From: Halosolutus halophilus
GTDB taxonomy: Archaea; Halobacteriota; Halobacteria; Halobacteriales; Natrialbaceae
Reading direction: 5' to 3'
NCBI RefSeq assembly: GCF_022869805.1
Contig: NZ_CP094974.1
Span: 2,232,001 to 2,296,000 of the forward strand
Length of the DNA stretch: 64,000 nucleotides
The notes under the pieces are model-generated. The model searched no databases, was not told the origin of the DNA, and worked only from the letters and a program-made list of their open reading frames with translations. Shown one piece after another: positions 27,629 to 36,320 of the stretch. A program made the translations under genes and the position numbers. Every line of letters begins with the position of its first letter. Positions within the stretch are counted from its first letter, which is position 1.

Positions 27629-28300
27629 ATGGCCAGAAAATCCTACCAGGAGAAACTCGCGGAACTCCGTGAGGACACCCTCTACATGAGCGAGGTCGTG
27701 ATGGAACGACTTCGGATGGGTCTCGACGCGCTGGAGCAGAAAGACGAAGAACTCGCACGCGAGGTGATCGCGGGTGACGACGAAATCAATCAGATGTACC
27801 TCGACCTCGAACAGGAGTGTATCGACCTGCTGGCGCTTCAACAGCCCGTCGCGAGCGACCTCCGGTTCATCGCCGCCTCGTTCAAGATCATCACCGACCT
27901 GGAGCGGATCGGCGACCTCGCCACCAATCTCGGCGAGTACACGCTCGACTCCCAGCGTAACCTCTTCCCCGACGTCGACGTCCAGGAGATGGGGGACCTG
28001 ACCCTCGAGATGATCGAGGACGCGATGGACGCGTACGATACCGAGGACACCGAGGCCTGTCGCGAAATCGCCGAGCGCGACGACGCCCTCGATCAGTTCG
28101 CCGAGCGCGCGAGCGGAATCGTCGTCCGGGACCTCATCGAGCGTGAACTCGAATCACCGGACGAGGTCGAACGACTCCTGCAGGACGTCTCGCGGCTCCT
28201 GTTGACGATCCGTGACCTGGAACGCGTGGGCGATCACTCCGTCAACATCGCCGCACGGACGCTCTACATGGTCGAGAACGACGACGAACTCATCTACTGA
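27629..28300 (+). CDS. phoU: PhoU phosphate signalling protein
   Basis: 223 residues, two PhoU three-helix bundles. Metal-binding patterns: GDDEINQMYLDLE in the first half and ERDDALDQFAER in the second; the DLERIGDLATN and DLERVGDHSVN repeats mark the symmetrical halves. Links PstB activity to the phosphate response. Likely its own promoter in the gap after pstB. Unlike the protein at 21931-22926 it lacks a DNA-binding domain. Confidence 0.94.
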   Translation: MARKSYQEKLAELREDTLYMSEVVMERLRMGLDALEQKDEELAREVIAGDDEINQMYLDLEQECIDLLALQQPVASDLRFIAASFKIITDLERIGDLATNLGEYTLDSQRNLFPDVDVQEMGDLTLEMIEDAMDAYDTEDTEACREIAERDDALDQFAERASGIVVRDLIERELESPDEVERLLQDVSRLLLTIRDLERVGDHSVNIAARTLYMVENDDELIY

Positions 28301-28398
28301 TTCCCTCGACCGTCGGTCGTCTCCGGAGCGGGTCGTTCGCGGGTGCCAAACGCGTCGACGACGATCGCGAGGACCGCGACCGTCGATCCCGGTGCAGC

Positions 28399-28989
28399 GT
28401 GCCGTTCCCGTTCGAGACGCTGCTCGCTGCACAGCGAACGGCCACGGCTGGACCGAAGCACCTGTTCTCACAGGGTGTCGCGATCCAGCGAGCGTTCTCC
28501 GGGGCCACGCTGCGTGCGCTCGAAGGACAGGTCGCAGTCCAGCGTCTGGGACTCGAAGCCGTCCGTGCGACCACTCGCGCAACCCGTCAGGCAGTTGGCG
28601 ATCCGACGGGGACGGAGATGGAGATGGAGATGGAGACCGGACGGACTCCCGAGCGAGCGCGATCGGAATCCATCGAATCTACGATATCGGATCTGTACGC
28701 GGCCCACTCGAAACTGCTGGACGCCTTCGAACGAGAACTCGAGGACGGTATCGACGCCGTCGACGAGTGTACCGACGCACAGGTCGACACACTCGCGGCT
28801 GGCACCGCCCTGCTGCTGGCCGTCGATCGAAGACTCGGCGACGAGGCGGCGTCGGACGTCGATTTCCGGGCCCTCGAACAGTACCTCGATCGAACCCGGT
28901 CCGTGGACGAGCGACTCGACGAGCGATTCGAGTTACGCCGTCACGAGCCGACTGCAGTACTCTCGGCGCAACTCGAACAACTCGAGTAA
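28399..28989 (+). CDS. Hypothetical protein
   Basis: 196 residues from GTG at 28399. No recognised domain. The N-terminal third is Ala/Gln-rich and amphipathic (LLAAQRTATAGPKHLFSQGVAIQRAF), reminiscent only in texture of phasin-like proteins; the rest is acidic helix with possible coiled coil. A hexanucleotide run encodes alternating Met-Glu (residues about 73-80) in a probable linker. Composition and codon use fit a real haloarchaeal gene; same strand as phoU, 98 bases on. Confidence 0.5.
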   Translation: MPFPFETLLAAQRTATAGPKHLFSQGVAIQRAFSGATLRALEGQVAVQRLGLEAVRATTRATRQAVGDPTGTEMEMEMETGRTPERARSESIESTISDLYAAHSKLLDAFERELEDGIDAVDECTDAQVDTLAAGTALLLAVDRRLGDEAASDVDFRALEQYLDRTRSVDERLDERFELRRHEPTAVLSAQLEQLE

Positions 28990-29088
28990 CTCGAACGGCA
29001 CCTGCAGTAGGACGTCGGGACCGCGCAACGCAAGCGCGATCGACCGGTACCGTACCGTTTGCCGCGTGTGATCCGTCGGCGCTCGTTA

Positions 29089-29730
29089 TTATTCGGATTC
29101 GTTGTCGTCTTCGGACTCGTTGTCGTCCATGGTTTCGTTTCCGGTCTCGTTTCCGGTCTCGTTGCCGGTTTCGTTACCGTCTCCGCCCATGCCGCCGCCG
29201 CTTTCGACTTCGATCGTGCCGCGCATCGTGCTTTCGTGTGGTCGACAGACGTACTCGGCCATCTCGCTGGTGATCTCGTCGACCTCGAGGGTCTGGGTCT
29301 CGCCTTGCTCGCCCATCGTGTCGGTCGAGTAGTCGTCGACGACCTCGTCGTTCTCGTCGACGATTTCGAGGTTGTGCGTCTGGCCGTCGAGGTTCTCCCA
29401 CGTGAAGCTGTAGGCTTCGCCCTCCTGGAGGACGAGCGTCGGGTTCTCCTGGTCGGCGATCTGGTCGGGTGCCTGGCCCTGCCAGGCCTGGACCTCGGCG
29501 CCGAGTTCGATCTCGTCGTCCGGGCTGATCGCCTCGCCGCCAGCTGCACCGTCTTCGGTTTCGTTCCCGTCTCCGGTCTCGTTGCCGGTGCCGTTACCGT
29601 CCCCTCCGTTTTCACCTTCGCCGGGGCCACCGCCACCGCCGTCTGCACACCCTGCGACGAGCGTCGTTACTGCCGCGGTACCTGTGAACTGGAGCAGCCG
29701 TCGTCGGGAAAACTGGTCGTCACGTTCCAT
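29089..29730 (-). CDS. Halocyanin-like blue copper lipoprotein with sequon-rich tail
   Basis: 213 residues. Twin Arg and lipobox VAGC (Cys28) indicate export and lipid anchoring. A Gly/Asn/Glu-rich linker (30-65) leads to one cupredoxin domain whose type-1 copper ligands are visible: His119 (GQTHNLEI), Cys162, His165 and Met169 (CRPHESTM). The domain is an electron carrier at the outer face of the membrane. The last 28 residues repeat GNET and end in NES, giving six N-glycosylation sequons, with three more in the linker. Single gene. Confidence 0.85.
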   Translation of the reverse strand: MERDDQFSRRRLLQFTGTAAVTTLVAGCADGGGGGPGEGENGGDGNGTGNETGDGNETEDGAAGGEAISPDDEIELGAEVQAWQGQAPDQIADQENPTLVLQEGEAYSFTWENLDGQTHNLEIVDENDEVVDDYSTDTMGEQGETQTLEVDEITSEMAEYVCRPHESTMRGTIEVESGGGMGGDGNETGNETGNETGNETMDDNESEDDNESE

Positions 29731-29903
29731 ATACTCCTGTGAGGGTTCGATCCCGATAATCGATAACCCGTCACTTGCTTGTTAGTCAAAAGGGAGTATG
29801 CTCAGGACCATTGAGAGTCCAGCCTACGTTACAGGTTATCGACGGTTCCAGATTCGTTTCCGCCGAGCCTGAACGTGTGCTGTCCGCGTGAACAGGTCGC
29901 TTC

Positions 29904-30281
29904 CTATTCGTTTCCGTGACCGTGCGGACGTTCAGGGACACACGTCAGTAGCTGGGCCGTGTCGACGACGTTTCGCGTCTCGAGCAGGATTTCGGCGGCC
30001 TCGCGCACCGTGAACTCTGCGTCGAGGGCGACGCCGTGACACCGCGTGTAACACTCGAGCCACGAGTTCATCGCGTCCTCCAGCGCGGCGAGTTCGGCCT
30101 CGGCGAACGGAACCATCCGGCCGCCGGTCCGTGCCTCGACGTAGAGCCAGATGGCCTGGCCAGCGCCCTCCCGGAGGTACTCGATCGCATCGTCGGCTGT
30201 CGCGGTGTACGGATCGACGGCCGCCCGATCGCGCTCGGCCTGGCGGGCGAGCGCGGCGATTCGTGACCCGTAGCGACTCAC
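29904..30281 (-). CDS. Conserved-looking small protein linked to fixC
   Basis: 125 residues beginning with GTG two bases after the fixC stop, so it is the last gene of the fixABC transcript. Helical, with AEAELAALEDAMNSWLECYTRCHG in the middle; two Cys there and one near the end (LLTCVPERPHGHG) might bind metal. No family recognised. The long reading upstream in this frame is a shadow of fixC. A role in assembling or capping the Fix complex is only a guess. Confidence 0.6.
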   Translation of the reverse strand: MSRYGSRIAALARQAERDRAAVDPYTATADDAIEYLREGAGQAIWLYVEARTGGRMVPFAEAELAALEDAMNSWLECYTRCHGVALDAEFTVREAAEILLETRNVVDTAQLLTCVPERPHGHGNE

Positions 30282-30283
30282 GG

Positions 30284-31954
30284 TTAGCCCTCGCGATACT
30301 CGACGCCTTTTCCGCCGCGGGGATGTTCCCACTCGGTGTCGGCGACGATCGCGCACGTGCCACACTCGACGCAAGGCTGAGTGTCGAGGCTGACGACGGT
30401 CTCTTCGGTCCCGTTTCGTTTCACCTCCTCCGATCGGTAACAGCCGCCGCCGTAGTCTTCGGCGCTGACCGGACAGGCATAGACGGCAGCCCCGCTGGCC
30501 TCGAACGACTCGTCGGCGAGTTCGATGTGTGGGTTGCCGACGTCCGTGTCGTAGGTGAGGTCGCCGATGCGTTCCTCGAGCGACGGCGGTTCGATCTCGT
30601 TGTCCCAGTACACCGTCTTGCCGTGTTGCTCGCCGATGATCGCCGGCAGCGTAACGTAGCCGGTTCGCGTGTCCGGCAACATCGACACCATGAACGGCGA
30701 GTTGTAGGCTCGCTCGAGGACCCGTTTCGCGATCGGGTTGCCGATCGCGACGGAACCGATCGGCGACTTCAGCACCGTCTCGACGACGCTGGTGACGGCG
30801 TCGCGCTCGCCGACGGTCCGGGCGAGGTCGTACCGTCGGGGTCGGAGTTTGTCCATCGTCCCCGAGTCCTCGAGCATCTGGGCGTAGCGCCGACCGGCAG
30901 CGGCCGGATCGGCGTTGCCCCGCGTCGTCGCGAAGGCGTCGGCCGCGAGCGCGCCCGCGGTGACGGCGTGGTTCATCCCCTTGATGATCGGTCCCTGCGC
31001 CTGCATCTGGCCGGCGGCGTCGCCCACGAGCACGAGCCGATCCTGGTACGGTTCGGGGTGGGCGACCTTCTTCGAGTCCGGCACGAGTTTGGCGGCGTAC
31101 TCCCGTTCGTGGTACTCGTCGCCGAGCCACTGGGCGAGCAACGGATGGGTCAGCAGGGCGTCCAGCAACTGGTGGGGTTCGGCCCGCTGTTCGACGAGAC
31201 TGTCGAGGTGGAAGACGGTCCCGATCGACAGCGAGTCCTCGTTGGTGTAGAGGAAGCCGCCGCCGCGGACGTCCTCGAAGAGGTCACCCGAGAACAGGTG
31301 GGCGACGCCCTCGTCCGGGCCGATCGAGAACCGATCGTCGATCACGTCCGGTTCCACGTCGACGACGGCCTTGACGCCCTGGAACCACTCCTCGGGTTCC
31401 TCCCAGTCCATCAGGCCGGCGTCGCGGGCGAGTTCGGAGTTGACCCCGTCGGCGGCGACGATCAGGTCGGCTTCGATGGGATCGAGTTCGTCGCAGGTGA
31501 CGCCGACGATCTCGTCGTCCTCGCGAAGGAGTCCGTTCACGCGAACGTTCGTCAGGACGCCACCGCCGGTCTCGCTCGTTTTCTCGTGGACCCGCTGCTC
31601 GAGCCACGAGTCCATCTTCCGTCGGAGAACCGCGTCACACCAGTCGGTGTCGTGCTCGTGGAGATCGGTCAGGTCGAACGTCGAGACCTCGTTGCCCGCG
31701 ATGTTGTGGATCCGGTAGTCCGTGACGGGCCGCTCGGAAGCGGCCTCGCGGAACCCGTCGAAGAGGTCGTCGATCGTGTAGGCGGCCGACTCCTCGGCGT
31801 AAATCAATCCGCCCGAGACGTTCTTCGATCCCGCTTCGGTTCCACGTTCGAGGACGAGCGTCTCGACCCCGTGGTCGGCCAGTCGTGCTGCGGCCGCGGC
31901 CCCGCCGGGACCACAGCCGACGACGATCGCTTCGTAGTGTTCGTGCTCGGTCAT
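30284..31954 (-). CDS. fixC: FAD-dependent ETF-quinone oxidoreductase fused to ferredoxin (FixC-FixX)
   Basis: 556 residues. The N-terminal dinucleotide motif VVGCGPGGAAAAARLA binds FAD; GDAAGQMQAQGP near residue 310 is the second FAD loop. The C-terminal 75 residues carry CPVSAEDYGGGC and CVECGTC, a FixX-like 4Fe-4S ferredoxin domain, so FixC and FixX form one chain. It passes electrons from FixAB to the quinone pool. TGATG overlap with fixB. Confidence 0.93.
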   Translation of the reverse strand: MTEHEHYEAIVVGCGPGGAAAAARLADHGVETLVLERGTEAGSKNVSGGLIYAEESAAYTIDDLFDGFREAASERPVTDYRIHNIAGNEVSTFDLTDLHEHDTDWCDAVLRRKMDSWLEQRVHEKTSETGGGVLTNVRVNGLLREDDEIVGVTCDELDPIEADLIVAADGVNSELARDAGLMDWEEPEEWFQGVKAVVDVEPDVIDDRFSIGPDEGVAHLFSGDLFEDVRGGGFLYTNEDSLSIGTVFHLDSLVEQRAEPHQLLDALLTHPLLAQWLGDEYHEREYAAKLVPDSKKVAHPEPYQDRLVLVGDAAGQMQAQGPIIKGMNHAVTAGALAADAFATTRGNADPAAAGRRYAQMLEDSGTMDKLRPRRYDLARTVGERDAVTSVVETVLKSPIGSVAIGNPIAKRVLERAYNSPFMVSMLPDTRTGYVTLPAIIGEQHGKTVYWDNEIEPPSLEERIGDLTYDTDVGNPHIELADESFEASGAAVYACPVSAEDYGGGCYRSEEVKRNGTEETVVSLDTQPCVECGTCAIVADTEWEHPRGGKGVEYREG

Positions 31955-33534
31955 CAGTCCTCACCTCCGTCCGTGACGGCCGGTACCTCGATCTCCCCGG
32001 ATTTGGCTGCCTCGGTGAGTTTGGGCAACACCTCGAAGAGATCGCCCTCGACGAAGTAGTCGCTGAAGTCCCTGATCCGCGCGTCGGGATCGGTGTTGAT
32101 CGCGACGATGGTGTCGGACTCGTCCATGCCGACCTTGTGCTGGACCGCGCCGGAGACGCCGGCCGCGACGTAGAGGTCTGGCGCGACGACCTGTCCGGTC
32201 TCGCCGATCTGGCGTTCCTCCTTCGAGTACTCCTCGACGTGGCCCTCGAACTCGTAGGAGGAGGTCACGATACCGCGGGTGATGCCGAGTTCGGCGTCCT
32301 CGAAGGCGTCGACGAGGTCGAGTCCGAGTTCCATCCCGTGCGTTGGATCGTCGGCGATGCCGCGACCGAGACAGACGATCACTTCGTGCCCGGTGAGGTC
32401 GATCCCGGCCTCCAGCTGGTCGCACTCCGTGATCTCGACCGCGAACCACTCGTCGTCCAGTTCCATCTCGTGTTCGACGACGAGCCCCTCCCGATCGTAA
32501 TCGGGCTCCATCGGCTCGAAGCTGCCGGGAATGACCGACGCACCCTGCGGGTGGAACTCCCGCTCCGGATTGTCCAGACAGAGAATCGTCGAGTACTCGA
32601 ACCCGGAGAAGTCCGGTCGCTTCATGTGCAGGACCTTCTCGAAGGTCTTCTTGACGCCGGGTTCGCCCGTCTTCACGGGGTTCGAGACCTCGTTCTCCTC
32701 GATGAAGAGGTCCGAACAGTCGGAGGCCAGCCCGGAGTCCAGTTCGGCCTGCACCTTCGCCGAGAGGTCCCGCCCGTTGTTCGTCGCCGGGAACAGGACG
32801 TACCGCGGTTTGTCGTGGTCGCGCCAGTCGGTACTCTCGACGGATCCCTCGCCGCGGGCCATGTGGGCCGAGATTTCGGTGTAGGGTTTGTGCAGGAACC
32901 GATCGAGTCGATCGTCGTCGTGGTAGACGGCGACGTCGGCCCCGTAGGCGATACACTCCTCGGCCAGCCCCTCGCAGTCGTCGCCCATCAGGAAGGCGAC
33001 GACGTTCTCCTCCTCGCCGTAGTCGTCCGCGAACTGATCCATCAGTTCGCGGGCCTTGCCCAGCATCTCCGTCGAGACGTCGAGTAACTCGCCCTGCTGG
33101 GTCTCACAGAAGACCCACATGTCGGCGTATTCCCCGTTCGAGAGCGCGCGTACGTGCCTTTTGTCGCGCGTTGGATGGGAGAGGCCGTCGTCTTCCTCCG
33201 CTTCGTCCGATTCGCCCGCTTCATCCGTTTCTTCGACCACTTCTGTCTCCTCATCGTCGGCGTCGTCGATCGCTTCGCCCGCCGCGTCTTCTCCGACGTC
33301 TTCTTTCGTCGCCTCGTACTCGCCTTCCGTCTCCGTCCCGTCCTCGACGCCGTCGGCATCGCCGCCGTCGCCGATATCCTCGAGGCGGCTGTGAACCGCC
33401 TTACGTGCCGTCTTCCGGTCCTTGCCGGCCTGCTCGGCCTCCAGCACCGCCTGGAGTTCGTCCTCGTCGTCGATCGTCTCGAGTTCCTCGGTCAGTTCGT
33501 CGACCGTGTAGTCGTCCGGATCGATCGCCGTCAT
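31954..33534 (-). CDS. fixB: Electron transfer flavoprotein alpha subunit with acidic N-terminal extension
   Basis: About 526 residues. The EtfA core begins near residue 130 (YADMWVFCETQQGELLD) and ends with the FAD-binding region (ETGQVVAPDLYVAAGVSGAVQHKVGM). Ahead of it lie an about 50-residue helical module (YTVDELTEELETIDDEDEL) and a highly acidic low-complexity stretch of about 75 residues. ATG at 33534 chosen; an in-frame GTG at 33540 inside the fixA stop is the alternative. Confidence 0.93.
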   Translation of the reverse strand: MTAIDPDDYTVDELTEELETIDDEDELQAVLEAEQAGKDRKTARKAVHSRLEDIGDGGDADGVEDGTETEGEYEATKEDVGEDAAGEAIDDADDEETEVVEETDEAGESDEAEEDDGLSHPTRDKRHVRALSNGEYADMWVFCETQQGELLDVSTEMLGKARELMDQFADDYGEEENVVAFLMGDDCEGLAEECIAYGADVAVYHDDDRLDRFLHKPYTEISAHMARGEGSVESTDWRDHDKPRYVLFPATNNGRDLSAKVQAELDSGLASDCSDLFIEENEVSNPVKTGEPGVKKTFEKVLHMKRPDFSGFEYSTILCLDNPEREFHPQGASVIPGSFEPMEPDYDREGLVVEHEMELDDEWFAVEITECDQLEAGIDLTGHEVIVCLGRGIADDPTHGMELGLDLVDAFEDAELGITRGIVTSSYEFEGHVEEYSKEERQIGETGQVVAPDLYVAAGVSGAVQHKVGMDESDTIVAINTDPDARIRDFSDYFVEGDLFEVLPKLTEAAKSGEIEVPAVTDGGED

Positions 33535-33536
33535 GT

Positions 33537-34406
33537 TCACTCACCCGCCCCCGCCGCGTACGGTTGCAGTTCCGAGAGTACCCGTCCCATCTCCTCTTCG
33601 TCGCCGGGATCGACCATCGTGGCCTCACGTTCCGAGGGTGCCTTCGGGATCGGATCGACCGAGGAGACGATCGTCGGCGAGCCGTCGAGCCCGATGTAGT
33701 CGGGATCGAGGTTCAGGTCCTCGTGATTCCAGGTCGTCAGGTGTTCGTCGTGATCGGCCGCGCGCGCTTTCGTCTCCGCCCGGAGTTCCTTGTGGGTCAG
33801 CCGGTGGGACGCCTTGCGGTAGGTCGGCTCGAACTCGGGATCGGTCACGATCATGCAGGGAAGCGGTGCCTCCACCGTCTCGATCTCGTCGACGTCGCCC
33901 TCGACGAGCCGCTTCGCCCGGACCAACCGCTCGTCGGGGTCGATGTCCAGCGCGAGGACGTGGGTGACGATCGGCCAGTCCATCGCCCAGCAGGTCTGGG
34001 GACCGGTCTGGCCGGTCTCCCCGTCCGCCGTTTTGAATCCCGCAAAGACGATGTCGATATCGGCGACCTCCTCCTGGTACTTTTCGAGGCCGGCGCTGAG
34101 GGTGATCGCCGTCGCCCAGGTGTCCGAAGCGGCGAGTTCCCGGTCCGAGAGCAGATAGCTGTCGTTGGCGTAGACGGACTCCATTCCCTCCTTGAGAACG
34201 TCTCCGTAGCCGGGTGGCCCCATACTCATCCCGCTGACGTGACCGCCGTGGCGCACCCTGGTTTGCAGGGCGGCCTGGTAGGCGAACTCGTCGTTCGGGT
34301 TCATCACTGTCGGCGTCTTGCCCCGCTCCAAGTGGCCGTCCTCGTCGAACGAGACGGCTCCTTCCGAGAAGTCGGGGACGCCCTTGGTCAATACGACAGA
34401 TCTCAC
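33537..34406 (-). CDS. fixA: Electron transfer flavoprotein beta subunit
   Basis: 289 residues from GTG at 34406 (RSVVLTKGVPDF follows, the normal EtfB opening). NPNDEFAYQAAL and VFAGFKTADGETGQTGPQ are the AMP/FAD-binding segments of the family. GTG is preferred over the ATG nine codons upstream because a GGAGGGAG site ends 4 bases before it. With fixB and fixC it makes the membrane-linked, possibly bifurcating, Fix complex. Confidence 0.92.
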   Translation of the reverse strand: MRSVVLTKGVPDFSEGAVSFDEDGHLERGKTPTVMNPNDEFAYQAALQTRVRHGGHVSGMSMGPPGYGDVLKEGMESVYANDSYLLSDRELAASDTWATAITLSAGLEKYQEEVADIDIVFAGFKTADGETGQTGPQTCWAMDWPIVTHVLALDIDPDERLVRAKRLVEGDVDEIETVEAPLPCMIVTDPEFEPTYRKASHRLTHKELRAETKARAADHDEHLTTWNHEDLNLDPDYIGLDGSPTIVSSVDPIPKAPSEREATMVDPGDEEEMGRVLSELQPYAAGAGE

Positions 34407-34410
34407 AGTA

Positions 34411-34418
34411 CTCCCTCC
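34411..34418 (-). promoter_or_regulatory. Shine-Dalgarno of fixA
   Basis: GGAGGGAG on the minus strand, 4 bases before GTG 34406. It decides the start against ATG at 34433, which has no such site. Confidence 0.55.
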
Positions 34419-34590
34419 GAGGATGTCGTGCATTTACGTACCATACTCGTGTCACTGTATCGCAACACCGGCTATTAAGAATGTGGGATGGTATTCGCTC
34501 ACACTACTGTATCGGAACTGACAACTGTCGAATAACAACCGTGAAAATGTCACGATCGATTGCTCGTCGTGTCCGACGAGCACACGCTGA

Positions 34591-35442
34591 TTACTCGATG
34601 TCGCGCTCGGTCGTCCCCATCGTGATTTCGCCGTCGGCGCGAATCGTCCCGTCGACCTCCGCACCGGGACCGAGTTCGAGGTCCGCACACGAGACGTCCC
34701 CGAGGACGCGGGCCTCGGCCTCGATCACCACGTCTCCGTCGCGGGTCGTCACGTCGCCGTGGATGCGAGTCTCCTCGCCGACGGTCACGTCGCCGCGACC
34801 CCGGAGACTCCCGAAGATGTTGCAGTCGGCTCCCACGTCGATCGTCTCCGCGCGGACGTTGCCGTGGAGTCGACAGGCGTCCCCGATCGTCGCCGGCGTC
34901 GAGACGCGCCAGGCGTCGTCGCCGACCGACGCGTTCCGGGGGATTACCAGGGGTTCGGCGTCGGGTTCGTCCTCGTCGGTGAGTTCGGCGATGAGTTGCT
35001 GGGCCGCGTCCTCCTCGCCGATCAACAGGAGGTGTTTGAGGTAGACGAACAGGAAGACGATCGTCGGCATCGGGTTCCGGATGACGATCCAGCCGTTGGC
35101 CTCGAATCCCTCCTCGATCTCGACGTCGTCGCCGATGTCCAGGTCTCCGGCGACCTTCATCTCGCCGCCGACGTGGACGCGCTCGCCGATGTAGGCGTCC
35201 TGACCGACCAGCACGTTGTCGGCGACCTCACACCACATGTCGAGGCGGCAGTCGCCCTCGGCCTCGATGTCGCCGCCGAACTGGACGCCTTCGCCGGCGA
35301 GGACGTTCCGGCCGCGGACGCCGAACTCGACGGTCGATCGGCCACCGACGAGGACGTCACCGTCGGTCTCGAGGGCGACTTCCTTGGCTTCGGTCTCGTC
35401 CGGAACGACGAGTTCGTCGAGCGGATCCCTGCTGATGGCCAC
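34591..35442 (-). CDS. Bactofilin-like polymer-forming protein with central hydrophobic segment
   Basis: About 283 residues. Two stretches of short beta-helix turns rich in Gly-x-V/I (about 15-110 and 170-280, for example VGGEMKVAGDLDIGDDVEIEEG) flank a strongly hydrophobic segment PTIVFLFVYLKHLLLIG (about 122-138). Bactofilin domains polymerise without nucleotide; haloarchaeal members are linked to cell shape. The hydrophobic part could anchor it to the membrane. GTG at 35442 is chosen because the TATA box at 35468-35475 predicts a transcript start there; GTG at 35463 would lie only about 8 bases from it. Confidence 0.75.
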   Translation of the reverse strand: MAISRDPLDELVVPDETEAKEVALETDGDVLVGGRSTVEFGVRGRNVLAGEGVQFGGDIEAEGDCRLDMWCEVADNVLVGQDAYIGERVHVGGEMKVAGDLDIGDDVEIEEGFEANGWIVIRNPMPTIVFLFVYLKHLLLIGEEDAAQQLIAELTDEDEPDAEPLVIPRNASVGDDAWRVSTPATIGDACRLHGNVRAETIDVGADCNIFGSLRGRGDVTVGEETRIHGDVTTRDGDVVIEAEARVLGDVSCADLELGPGAEVDGTIRADGEITMGTTERDIE

Positions 35443-35467
35443 ACTCCAACCAAATGATGACACCCCC

Positions 35468-35475
35468 TATTAAAC
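35468..35475 (-). promoter_or_regulatory. TATA box of the bactofilin-like gene
   Basis: TTTAATAG on the minus strand. At the usual 27-base spacing transcription starts at about 35444, immediately before GTG 35442. Confidence 0.55.
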
Positions 35476-35587
35476 CTCGCGCGTCGTCTGCCGTCCGTCT
35501 GACGCCACCGATCGAGGAGTGTGCGATCGATCGCCGGCGTCGGACGCAGTCGTCTCGCTTTTGACCCACCACCTCGTACGACCCGGT

Positions 35588-35785
35588 ATGACGACTCTCG
35601 CGTTCGACGACGACGGTGTCGACGTCGTTTACGAAGGGACCGAATTTCGCCTCGAACGGGACCTGATCGAAGAGGCGATCGAGAAACCCTACCACGACGT
35701 GACCGACCACGAAGTGCTGAAGATCGTGGCCGAACAGCCGAACCTCCAGGGCGAACCGCGCCGGGTCGGCGACATTCTCGACTGA
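35588..35785 (+). CDS. Small conserved haloarchaeal protein (DUF5800-like)
   Basis: 65 residues from ATG 35588 (TTLAFDDDGVDVVYEGTEFRL follows). Acidic, with a beta start and a helical end (LEEAIEKPYHDVTDHEVLKIV). I recall this as a haloarchaeal DUF5800-type protein, unverified. No catalytic or zinc residues. The in-frame upstream part is rejected as it carries no such conservation. Confidence 0.6.
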   Translation: MTTLAFDDDGVDVVYEGTEFRLERDLIEEAIEKPYHDVTDHEVLKIVAEQPNLQGEPRRVGDILD

Positions 35786-35798
35786 TCCGGGGCTCACT

Positions 35799-36250
35799 TC
35801 AGTTCGCGACGCTCGTGTCGTCTCCCAACTCCTCGGGATCGAAGGGCTGTGACACTCCCAGCCAGCGCTCTCCGGTCCCCGATCGGGTATCGACGTACAC
35901 TTCGACGCCGTTTCCGTCGGGATCGGAGAAGTACGGCGCCTTGCTGATTCCGTGGTCGACGGAACTCACACCGACGTCGTCCGGGAATCGCCGGTAGATC
36001 GATCGAAGCGCTGCTTCGTCCTCGACCTCGAAGGCGACGAGATAGAGGCCGACGCCCGCTCCCGGCGCTGGCGCGTTCGGACCCAGCGCTTGCAACGCGA
36101 GGTCGTGGTGACGATCGCCCCGGGAGAGAAACGCGAAGGAGGCGAGGCGTTCCGTGATCTCCAGGTCGAGACAGCCGGTGTAGAACGCGATCGCTCGCTC
36201 CAGTTCGCGGATTTTAGATGCACGTGGCCGATGGCGGGCGGGGATTCTGT
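35799..36250 (-). pseudogene. VOC (glyoxalase-fold) family gene, interrupted by a frameshift
   Basis: The downstream frame reads IRELERAIAFYTGCLDLEITERLASFAFLSRG and on to KAPYFSDPDGNGVEVYVDTR, a VOC metalloenzyme half with the C-terminal His/Glu region (GNGVEVY). Its N-terminal strand, GHVHLK, lies in another frame and joins it only if one A is added to the AAAA run at 36212-36215. No usable start exists in the downstream frame except a late TTG. Either a real loss or a homopolymer sequencing error. Confidence 0.7.
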
Positions 36251-36320
36251 ACCGATAGCTCGGTCGCGGGGCGAGAAAAGCGGCGTGGCCGGGACGACGA
36301 GCACGTCGCTGGCTGCGGTC

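Noticed and set aside
28620-28650. Hexanucleotide repeat (GAGATG) in the hypothetical gene as a phase-variation tract
   Set aside because: The repeat unit is a multiple of three, so copy change keeps the frame; only about four units.
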